Below the pieces are notes generated by a model. That model made no database searches, was not told where the DNA came from, and was given only the letters and a program-made list of their open reading frames with translations. Shown here piece after piece: positions 57,865 to 64,000 of a stretch of DNA of 64,000 nucleotides (the first letter of the stretch is position 1; each line of letters begins with the position of its first letter). Location of the stretch: NCBI RefSeq assembly GCF_013343115.1, contig NZ_CP054570.1, positions 930,001 to 994,000 on the forward strand, given 5' to 3'. The stretch is from Streptococcus sanguinis (GTDB taxonomy: Bacteria > Bacillota > Bacilli > Lactobacillales > Streptococcaceae). A program made the position numbers and the translations under genes.

Positions 57865-59568
57865 CTAATCATCTGTAACTAGCGGCAAATAAAGACTAAT
57901 CTGGGTAAATTTATCTGGTTCGGACTGGATTTCCATATGGTAGTCTTCTCCGAACTGCAATCTTAAGCGTTGATCGACATTTTTCAGACCAACACCACCT
58001 AAGCGAGGGAGAGTCTTGTCCGTAGAGTCGCGGAGTTCAAAGCCACAGCCGTTATCATAGATAGACAGTACCAGCTGCTTCTCTTCTGCTGCCGCAGTAA
58101 CGCGAATCATGCCCTGTCGGTCAATTTCCTTGATGCCATGGTAGATGGCGTTTTCAACCAAAGGCTGAAGTACCAGCTTGGGCAGTTTATAATCAGCTAT
58201 AGATTGATCCTCTTCAATCGCATACTGGAGCTTGTCACCATAGCGCTGCTTCTGGATAAAGAGATACTGGCGAACGTGATCAATCTCATCTTTAAGAGCA
58301 ATCTGTTCGTGTCCTTGATTGAGAGCCAAACGGAAATACTGAGCAAGTGACTTTGTTACCTCAACAACACGCTTGCTGTCGTTAAACTCAGCCATCCATA
58401 CAATGGTATCCAAGGTATTATAAAGGAAGTGGGGGTTGATTTGAGCTGAGAGAGCTCGGAGCTCATAGCGTCGGACATTTTGTTCTTCAGTCTTGACAGC
58501 TTCCATCAGCTGTTCAATCTGATCCAACATTTTATTGAATTGCTGAGCCAAGTCAACCAACTCTGGAGAACCCTTTGCTTCTGCCCGAAGGTTTGAGTCG
58601 CCCGAGCCAATCTTCAGAATGACAGCCTGCAGATTCTGCAGAGGCTTAATCCACAAACGCAGGACAAACCAAATACCAGTCAAACACATCAGGAGTGCTA
58701 AAATGCCCATTCCCACAAAAGAATAAAGCATCTGTGACTGAAGCATCTGCAATTGCTCTAATGAAGCAATGCCAATTAAAGTCCAGTCGCTGTCCGCAAT
58801 ATCAATCTGGTAGACAAAAGCCTGTTTCTGATCTGCGTAACCGTCCTTGACCGAGATATAGGGCTGCATAGCTTTCATTTCCTGACTGGAGGAATAAACA
58901 CTCTTCTTTGGATGATAGACAAATTCATGCTGGCTATTGACAATAAAACTAAAGCCTTTCTTCCCTAGCTGAAGCTGATCCAGATAGGCTTTGAGACTGT
59001 TATAGCCGATATCCAGACGCAAAACACCGAGATTCTCCCCTGCTTCATCCACCACTTCCTGAGTGACAGAAACAACCCACTTCTCCTTCTCAGATGACAG
59101 AGACTCCTTGCGAGCAGGAGTCAAGACAGGCATGGCTCTGGTATGGACAGCTTCCTGATACCATTTTTCATTCATCATATCAGAGGAAGTCTGCATACTG
59201 ATTTGAGAATCTGTCGAGACCACGCGCCCGTCCTTGGTAACCAATACTGCCGACACCAAATCCGGATCTGTCTCAATGATGGTTTTCATCAAAGACTGAA
59301 CTGCCGTTTCGCTGCTTTCTTGATTCTGAGCAAATTTACGAATCGTTTCTTCCTTGCTTAGTGTAGAGGTGGTTTGTTTTAATTTCTGCAAATAGGAAGC
59401 AATGAACTGCCCACTTTGCTCCATGCTATTACGCGTCGTCCGCTCTGTCAGCTGTCGAATAGTCCCCGAGCTAGTTTGATAGTAAAGACTCCCAACAACC
59501 CCCAAGAGTAAAAGAACCAGCAGAAAAATATAGACAATCAACTGGATAAGAAGCGGATATCGTTTCAT
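57865..59568 (-). CDS. Sensor histidine kinase, LytS/YesM family
   Basis: A 567-residue two-helix kinase: membrane helix 8-29, a large extracellular Cache-like sensor domain (30-280), second helix about 282-308, HAMP, and the cytoplasmic HisKA-type region with the phospho-His in QINPHFLYNTLDTI (near residue 387), then HATPase with NAIYHGI and GVGLKNV boxes. Pairs with the upstream response regulator. Equivalent to the TCS09-type system located next to msrAB in pneumococci. Confidence 0.9.
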   Translation of the reverse strand: MKRYPLLIQLIVYIFLLVLLLLGVVGSLYYQTSSGTIRQLTERTTRNSMEQSGQFIASYLQKLKQTTSTLSKEETIRKFAQNQESSETAVQSLMKTIIETDPDLVSAVLVTKDGRVVSTDSQISMQTSSDMMNEKWYQEAVHTRAMPVLTPARKESLSSEKEKWVVSVTQEVVDEAGENLGVLRLDIGYNSLKAYLDQLQLGKKGFSFIVNSQHEFVYHPKKSVYSSSQEMKAMQPYISVKDGYADQKQAFVYQIDIADSDWTLIGIASLEQLQMLQSQMLYSFVGMGILALLMCLTGIWFVLRLWIKPLQNLQAVILKIGSGDSNLRAEAKGSPELVDLAQQFNKMLDQIEQLMEAVKTEEQNVRRYELRALSAQINPHFLYNTLDTIVWMAEFNDSKRVVEVTKSLAQYFRLALNQGHEQIALKDEIDHVRQYLFIQKQRYGDKLQYAIEEDQSIADYKLPKLVLQPLVENAIYHGIKEIDRQGMIRVTAAAEEKQLVLSIYDNGCGFELRDSTDKTLPRLGGVGLKNVDQRLRLQFGEDYHMEIQSEPDKFTQISLYLPLVTDD

Positions 59569-60308
59569 TTCTCCTCTCCTTTTTTAAACTGCCGAGGTGT
59601 CAGCCCGACCACCTGCTTGAAGCGCTGAGAAAAATAGTTCATATCTTCAAAACCTACCTGCTCTGCTATTTCATAAATCTTCAAATCTGTAGTCAGGAGT
59701 AAGAGCCTTGCTTTTTTCATCCGCTCTTGGATCAGATAATCTTGAAAAGGCAAGCCTAATTCTTTTTTGATAAGAACACTTAGGTAGGACGGACTAAAAC
59801 CCAATTGGAAAGCCAAACTTTTCAGACTTAATTCTGAATCAGCTAGACGCGCATGAATAGCCTCTTCCAACTCAGAACGTTGACCTTGATCGACCAAGTT
59901 TTGAATCTGGGCTTTTTTGCGTTCTTTATCAAGCTTGGTCTGCACCTTGGCCAACATTTCCTCAACATCATCCTTGGAAAAAGGCTTTAGCAGATAGTCA
60001 TCAGCACCTAGCTTAATGGCCGTCCGAGCATAGTCAAAATCATCATAGCCCGTCAGAAAAACGATATGGCAAGTAGGAACCTGATCTCTGACTAGCTTGG
60101 CCAGTTCGAGGCCGTTCATCTGTGGCATATTGATATCGGTTAGCAGGATGTCAGCAGGATTTTTCTGAAACTTCTGCCAAGCTTCTCTTCCATTTTCAGC
60201 CTGGGCAATGACTTGCATACCAAACTGTTCATAGTTTACCAAGGACGCAATTCCCTGTCTTACCAGATACTCATCCTCTACAATCATAATTGAATACACA
60301 AGATTCAA
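59565..60308 (-). CDS. Response regulator, AraC/YesN family
   Basis: A 247-residue regulator: receiver domain with the phosphorylated Asp in DILLTDINMPQMNG (near residue 57), linker, and an AraC-type helix-turn-helix at the C-terminus (DMNYFSQRFKQVVGLTPRQFK). Overlaps the kinase gene by four bases. Positioned 50 bases after msrAB, so it may be part of the same message or have its own promoter; targets unknown. Confidence 0.9.
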   Translation of the reverse strand: MNLVYSIMIVEDEYLVRQGIASLVNYEQFGMQVIAQAENGREAWQKFQKNPADILLTDINMPQMNGLELAKLVRDQVPTCHIVFLTGYDDFDYARTAIKLGADDYLLKPFSKDDVEEMLAKVQTKLDKERKKAQIQNLVDQGQRSELEEAIHARLADSELSLKSLAFQLGFSPSYLSVLIKKELGLPFQDYLIQERMKKARLLLLTTDLKIYEIAEQVGFEDMNYFSQRFKQVVGLTPRQFKKGEEK

Positions 60309-60358
60309 CTCCTTATTTATACTGGATTTATTATAGCAAATTTTTAATCAAAATGCTC

Positions 60359-61468
60359 TTAAACATAATCCAAAAGGTAACCGTAGCCCTTCTCCTCCAT
60401 CTCAGCTTTGGGAATGAACTTAATTGAAAGACTATTGATGCAATAGCGCAAGCCGCCCTTGTCCTTAGGACCGTCTGTGAAAACATGGCCCAGATGGGAA
60501 TTTCCAACCCGACTGCGAACTTCCGTCCGAGTCATGTTGAAACTCTTGTCTTCCTTGTAAGTCACTACATCTGGACTGATAGGACGGGTGAAACTTGGCC
60601 AACCGCAGCCAGAGTCAAACTTATCCTTCGATGAAAAGAGAGGCTCTCCCGTCACCACATCCACGTAGATACCAGCATCGAACTTATCCCAATAGCGGTT
60701 AGAAAAAGCCCGCTCTGTGTCATTCTTCTGTGTAACTGCGTATTCTTCTGGCGAAAGCTTAGCCTTAATCTCTTCATCGCTAGGCTTAGGATAGCGACTA
60801 GCTTCGATAACTGGGTAAACAGCTTGATTGACATCGATATGGCAATATCCATTAGGATTCTTTTTTAGGTAATCCTGGTGATAATCTTCTGCTTTGATAA
60901 AGTTTTTCAGAGCTTCTTTTTCAACAGCTAAAGGTTTATCATATTTCTTAGCAACCTCATCAAAGACCTGATTAATAGTCTCAAGATCAGCTTCATCCGT
61001 ATAGTAGATGCCTGTCCGATACTGGGTACCCTGATCATTTCCCTGCTTGTTTTTAGAAGTTGGATCAATGATGCGGAAATAATGCAGCAGAATTTCTTTG
61101 AGAGAGATTTTTTTGGCGTTGTAAGTAATGTGAACAGTCTCAGCGTGACCAGTTTGAGAGACCAATTCATACTTGGTCGTGTCTCCCTTACCATTTGCAT
61201 AGCCTGATACTGCATCAATTACACCTGGCACGCGTGAAAAGTACTCTTCTACTCCCCAGAAACAGCCGCCAGCCAGATAAATCTCCCGCTTGTCCTCTTC
61301 CTTGACGTCTTCTTGTTTTTGTTGATATACAGCTTCTGTCTTGCTCATAGAGGCTTTCTTGATCTGTTCAGGAGATGATTGCTTACCATTCCCCACAATC
61401 ACATAGACCAGTCCAAAGCAGACAAGCAAGCCAAGCAGAACCAGAAGAATCTTCCATTTGCCTTCCAT
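60359..61468 (-). CDS. msrAB: Methionine sulfoxide reductase MsrA/MsrB fusion, membrane-anchored
   Basis: A 369-residue fusion that repairs oxidised methionine. An N-terminal anchor (residues 6-24) is followed by MsrA ([12 protein letters not shown], catalytic Cys) and MsrB (metal CxxC-type GCGWPSF, catalytic Cys in [10 protein letters not shown]). Both sulfoxide stereoisomers can be reduced at the outer face. It is fed by the thioredoxin lipoprotein whose gene is 15 bases upstream. Confidence 0.94.
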   Translation of the reverse strand: MEGKWKILLVLLGLLVCFGLVYVIVGNGKQSSPEQIKKASMSKTEAVYQQKQEDVKEEDKREIYLAGGCFWGVEEYFSRVPGVIDAVSGYANGKGDTTKYELVSQTGHAETVHITYNAKKISLKEILLHYFRIIDPTSKNKQGNDQGTQYRTGIYYTDEADLETINQVFDEVAKKYDKPLAVEKEALKNFIKAEDYHQDYLKKNPNGYCHIDVNQAVYPVIEASRYPKPSDEEIKAKLSPEEYAVTQKNDTERAFSNRYWDKFDAGIYVDVVTGEPLFSSKDKFDSGCGWPSFTRPISPDVVTYKEDKSFNMTRTEVRSRVGNSHLGHVFTDGPKDKGGLRYCINSLSIKFIPKAEMEEKGYGYLLDYV

Positions 61469-61483
61469 GTTTATTACTCCTTT

Positions 61484-62047
61484 CTACTTGATTTCTTTTA
61501 GTGTTTTCTCAATATCTTCCTTGCTCATGTAGCCAATATGCGTCTTGGCAAGAGAACCGTCGCTGCCTACGAAAAGTGCAGATGGATAAGAGCGAATCCC
61601 GTATTCTTTCAGTAATTCACCCTTGGTGTCCATGAGAACTGGGAAGTCTTTGTAATCTAAAGACTTGTACCATTCCTTGAAATCATCAGCAGACTTTTCT
61701 CCATTAAAAGTCGGAGACACCACCGACAGGACAACATAATCTTTTCCTGACTGCTCCTTAGCCAAATCATTAGTATCACCAAGTGTGGATAGACAGATAG
61801 AACACCAAGAAGCCCAAAACTTAAGGTATACTTTCTTGCCTTTAAAATCAGACAGTTTGTAGGTCTTGCCGTCCACACCTTGCAGGCTAAAGTCTTTTGC
61901 CATCTTGGTAGATTGCCCAGAATCCGCTTTTGTTTGCATATTGCTTTTATCACTTTTAGAAACTTCCGAGTTCATTTTCTGATTTGAACAGGCTCCCAAA
62001 AAGCCGACACAAAGCAGACTGATAGTCAATATTGATAACTTCTTCAT
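61484..62047 (-). CDS. Extracellular thioredoxin-like lipoprotein (second copy)
   Basis: A 187-residue lipoprotein with lipobox LGAC, a Lys/Ser linker, and a thioredoxin domain whose redox motif is CSIC in FWASWCSICLST, unlike CGPC of the copy at 56344-56919. It should pass electrons from CcdA2 to MsrAB. The ATG at 62047 is favoured over a TTG 18 bases earlier. A hairpin separates it from the methionine-rich gene. Confidence 0.88.
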   Translation of the reverse strand: MKKLSILTISLLCVGFLGACSNQKMNSEVSKSDKSNMQTKADSGQSTKMAKDFSLQGVDGKTYKLSDFKGKKVYLKFWASWCSICLSTLGDTNDLAKEQSGKDYVVLSVVSPTFNGEKSADDFKEWYKSLDYKDFPVLMDTKGELLKEYGIRSYPSALFVGSDGSLAKTHIGYMSKEDIEKTLKEIK

Positions 62048-62073
62048 CGTTTTCTTTCCTTTCAAAATAAGGA

Positions 62074-62101
62074 GAAAGCCGACAAAACTGACGACTTTCT
62101 T
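62074..62101 (-). other. Hairpin between the methionine-rich lipoprotein and thioredoxin genes
   Basis: AGAAAGTCG and CGGCTTTCT pair over nine bases with one G-U and a 10-base loop. The following sequence is only moderately T-rich, so it could lower readthrough or act as a processing point and set the ratio of lipoprotein to downstream products. Confidence 0.5.
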
Positions 62102-62117
62102 TCCTATGGTGGAATTC

Positions 62118-62438
62118 TTATTTGTCAGATGACATTTCGGATGAATCTTTCATGTCATCCTTCATGCTTGAATCACTTGATTTCATATCATCTTTCATAT
62201 CAGACTTATCGTCTGACATCATAGAAGAATCCTTCATATCATCTTTTTTCATTTTATCATCAGACATGCTGGAGTCTTTCATATCCTCTTTCTTCATGTC
62301 GTCTTTTTTCATGTCATCTTTCTTCATCATGCTGCTGTCATCCGTCTTCTTCATATCAGAATCTGACTTTTGATTAGAGCAGGCTGCTAGGACAAAGATA
62401 CTAAGTGCAGCGATTGTAAGTGTAGTGATTTTTTTCAT
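62118..62438 (-). CDS. Methionine-rich low-complexity lipoprotein
   Basis: A 106-residue lipoprotein: signal with lipobox LAAC (Cys at residue 20), then 87 mature residues made almost only of Asp, Lys, Met and Ser, in repeats such as KKDDM and MKDSSM. About 16 of the mature residues are Met. RBS AAGGAG and a clean signal peptide on the minus strand show it is real; the opposite-strand frame is an artefact of low complexity. It lies between ccdA2 and the thioredoxin lipoprotein, upstream of msrAB, so a role as methionine oxidation buffer or metal ligand is plausible. No family recognised. Confidence 0.8.
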   Translation of the reverse strand: MKKITTLTIAALSIFVLAACSNQKSDSDMKKTDDSSMMKKDDMKKDDMKKEDMKDSSMSDDKMKKDDMKDSSMMSDDKSDMKDDMKSSDSSMKDDMKDSSEMSSDK

Positions 62439-62464
62439 GATGTTCTCCTTCAATTATATAATTT

Positions 62465-63175
62465 TTATCCAAATAATGATGCTAAAACGTTTAGATTTCC
62501 AAGCATTAGCAAAATTCCCATGAGAATGATGAGTGCTCCGCCGATTTTCTTAAGTGTTCCCATATAAGGTTTGAGTTTCGCAAAGCGCTGTAATACCCAG
62601 CCAGAAGCCAAAGCCATTGCTAGAAATGGAAGCGCTAATCCAAGTGTATAAACCAACATAAGCAAGCCTCCCTGAAGAGCGCCGTTACCTCCAGAAGCTG
62701 CAATTGCTAAAACAGAACTCAGAACAGGTCCCACACAGGGCGTCCAACCAAAGCTAAAGGTAATCCCCAAGAGAAAAGCGTTAAGAAAGTCACTTCTTTT
62801 ACTATTCTTTTTAAGTTGGATGCTCTTTTGCTTTTGCAGTTGCTGGATATTAATGATTCCCATCTGGTGGATTCCCAGTAGAATGACAATCCCACCAAGA
62901 ACGTAGCGAAACCAAGGGGCATAGAGGACTTGCCCCAAAGCACCGGCTCCATAGCCCAAAACTAAGAATACAGTTGATAAGCCAGCTATAAAGCAGAGCG
63001 TCTTAACTAGACCATACCAGGAAATATCTTTTCCCATAAACCGAACTGTTTTCGGCTGATCCGAATCCAGCAGAATCCCGACATAGACTGGCATAAGCGG
63101 TAAGATACAAGGCGAGAAAAAAGAGAGAATCCCCGCCAGAAAAACAGAAATAAAGAACAAAAAACTTGTTGCCAT
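62465..63175 (-). CDS. Cytochrome c biogenesis-type protein CcdA (second copy)
   Basis: A 236-residue, six-helix membrane electron carrier with the cysteines in FFSPCILPLMPVY and GWTPCVGPVLSS, closely similar to the copy at 56936-57643. First gene of the operon ccdA2, Met-rich lipoprotein, thioredoxin lipoprotein, msrAB. GAGAGG precedes the ATG. Confidence 0.9.
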   Translation of the reverse strand: MATSFLFFISVFLAGILSFFSPCILPLMPVYVGILLDSDQPKTVRFMGKDISWYGLVKTLCFIAGLSTVFLVLGYGAGALGQVLYAPWFRYVLGGIVILLGIHQMGIINIQQLQKQKSIQLKKNSKRSDFLNAFLLGITFSFGWTPCVGPVLSSVLAIAASGGNGALQGGLLMLVYTLGLALPFLAMALASGWVLQRFAKLKPYMGTLKKIGGALIILMGILLMLGNLNVLASLFG

Positions 63176-63211
63176 TTCAAAAACCTCTCTATCAATTTCT
63201 GACTCTAGTAT

Positions 63212-63242
63212 AAAATAAAAATCTCCCTAAAAATAGGGAGAT
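63212..63242 (-). terminator. Terminator after brnQ
   Basis: ATCTCCCTA and TAGGGAGAT form a 9-bp stem; on the minus strand TTTTTATTTTA follows. It sits between brnQ and ccdA2. Confidence 0.8.
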
Positions 63243-63332
63243 CGATTTGAAAAAACTTGAATTTGATGTTATATTGCTTGAGATTTCTGGATTTTGCAAA
63301 AACATCCACCACATTGTGACAGATGTTATCTA

Positions 63333-64000
63333 TTAGCTTTCCATCTCGAAACGCTCACTCTTTAGCCTATTTGGCAAAAAGAGAGAAAGCAGGATTCCAA
63401 CTAGAGCCGGCACCAACCAAGGCAATGAAGCCTGAGAAAATGGAAGGGCATTTACCATATCATTTACCTTTGTAATATGGAACTGCTGCCCAAGAATAGC
63501 CGCAAAGGAAATCAGAGTCACTGCTGCTACTGTCAATTGCATGCCGATTTTGGACAGTGGCAAGAATTTATTGACGATGACAATCAGAACGATAACAATG
63601 GTAATTGGATAGAGAATTTGCAAGACTGGAACAGAATATTGAATAATAGCATTAAGCCCAAGATTAGCAATCGCAAACCCAATCAAAGTAAAGACCGTTG
63701 CGTACACTTTATAAGATACCTTAGGGAAAGTTTTATGGAAGAATTCCCCAGTTGATACAATAAGTCCCGCTGTTGTGGTGAAGCAAGTCACAGTGACCAT
63801 AGCTGCAAGGAAAATCTGTGCTGTAGGTCCAAAGATAGCCTGTGTCGCCTGCGACAGGACATAAACACCTGGATTGCCTTTGGCAATAATCTCAGCTGGA
63901 ACTGGGAAATGATTGCCTAGAAAAGCCAAACCGATATACATGGCGCTAAAGCCCAACGCTACCATCAAACCAACAACCCAGATGGTTGAAACATATTCCT
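63333..64000 (-). CDS. brnQ: Branched-chain amino acid transporter, LIVCS family (C-terminal part)
   Basis: The frame is open to the window edge, so only about 222 C-terminal residues are seen; the family is about 440 long. Hydrophobic segments and blocks such as VTVTCFTTTAGLIVSTGEFF, IVLIVIVNKFLPLSKIG and GILLSLFLPNR match the BrnQ carrier, which takes up Leu, Ile and Val with Na. The stop at 63333 is followed by a terminator. Confidence 0.88.
   Translation of the reverse strand, partial: EYVSTIWVVGLMVALGFSAMYIGLAFLGNHFPVPAEIIAKGNPGVYVLSQATQAIFGPTAQIFLAAMVTVTCFTTTAGLIVSTGEFFHKTFPKVSYKVYATVFTLIGFAIANLGLNAIIQYSVPVLQILYPITIVIVLIVIVNKFLPLSKIGMQLTVAAVTLISFAAILGQQFHITKVNDMVNALPFSQASLPWLVPALVGILLSLFLPNRLKSERFEMES

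Noticed and set aside
62122..62373. Ser/Phe-rich 83-residue frame on the + strand
   Set aside because: It is the antisense of the Asp/Lys/Met/Ser repeats of the lipoprotein gene and has no ribosome site.

Overview
The window looks like a chromosomal segment of an oral streptococcus of the sanguinis/mitis type (low GC, Streptococcus-type gene clusters such as ylxM-ffh, tdk-prfA-prmC-tsaC-glyA and msrAB2 next to a LytS/YesM-type two-component system, plus a XerS/difSL system). The closest guess is a Streptococcus sanguinis-like genome, because it has a TatAC pathway joined to an EfeUOB-type iron locus. The species call is an inference from gene content. No CRISPR array, rRNA, tRNA, prophage or intact insertion sequence was recognised.

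Layout. 1-8910 (mostly + strand): a cut esterase gene and an ATP-grasp gene, then a pyruvate dehydrogenase-type operon (E1 alpha, E1 beta, E2, E3) followed by lipoate-protein ligase. Its E2 has no lipoyl domain; the lipoyl domain sits on E3. A 459-base gap between E1 beta and E2 carries two tandem 87-base hairpins with covarying stems. 8990-10142: xerS and difSL, the chromosome dimer resolution site, so the replication terminus is here; transcription switches from mostly + to mostly - at this point. 10246-26432: housekeeping genes (ffh, ylxM, guaA, glyA, tsaC, prmC, prfA, tdk) with small hydrolases, a GntR regulator and some accessory genes. 26433-34211: sugar locus with a lactose/cellobiose-type PTS, a 6-phospho-beta-glycosidase, a DUF3284 protein, a GH20 hexosaminidase and a MATE exporter. 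34239-42977: a second 2-oxo acid (acetoin-type) dehydrogenase operon with conventional lipoyl placement, a LevR-type regulator with a degenerate ATPase domain, and a stand-alone ClpB D2-like ATPase. 43102-49958: MATE exporter, xpt, then efeO-efeB-efeU-tatC-tatA, an iron uptake operon that carries the secretion system its own peroxidase needs. 49984-56340: ClC channel, NADH oxidase, and a flavin cluster (ApbE plus two FMN reductases, one with two candidate flavinylation motifs in its tail). 56344-63175: two CcdA/thioredoxin-lipoprotein modules around a two-component system and MsrAB, with a methionine-rich lipoprotein inside the operon. 63333-64000: end of a branched-chain amino acid carrier.

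Common themes are central carbon metabolism with two lipoate-dependent complexes, catabolite control (cre-like sites at the PTS, nox, aco and clp genes), and redox or peroxide defence at the cell surface, as expected of a peroxide-producing oral streptococcus. The strongest leads are the ApbE/flavinylation-tail pair, the covarying hairpin tandem inside the pdh operon, the methionine-rich lipoprotein beside MsrAB, the LevR-like protein lacking its sigma-54 contact loop, the D2-only ClpB, and the xerS promoter whose -35 box lies inside difSL.
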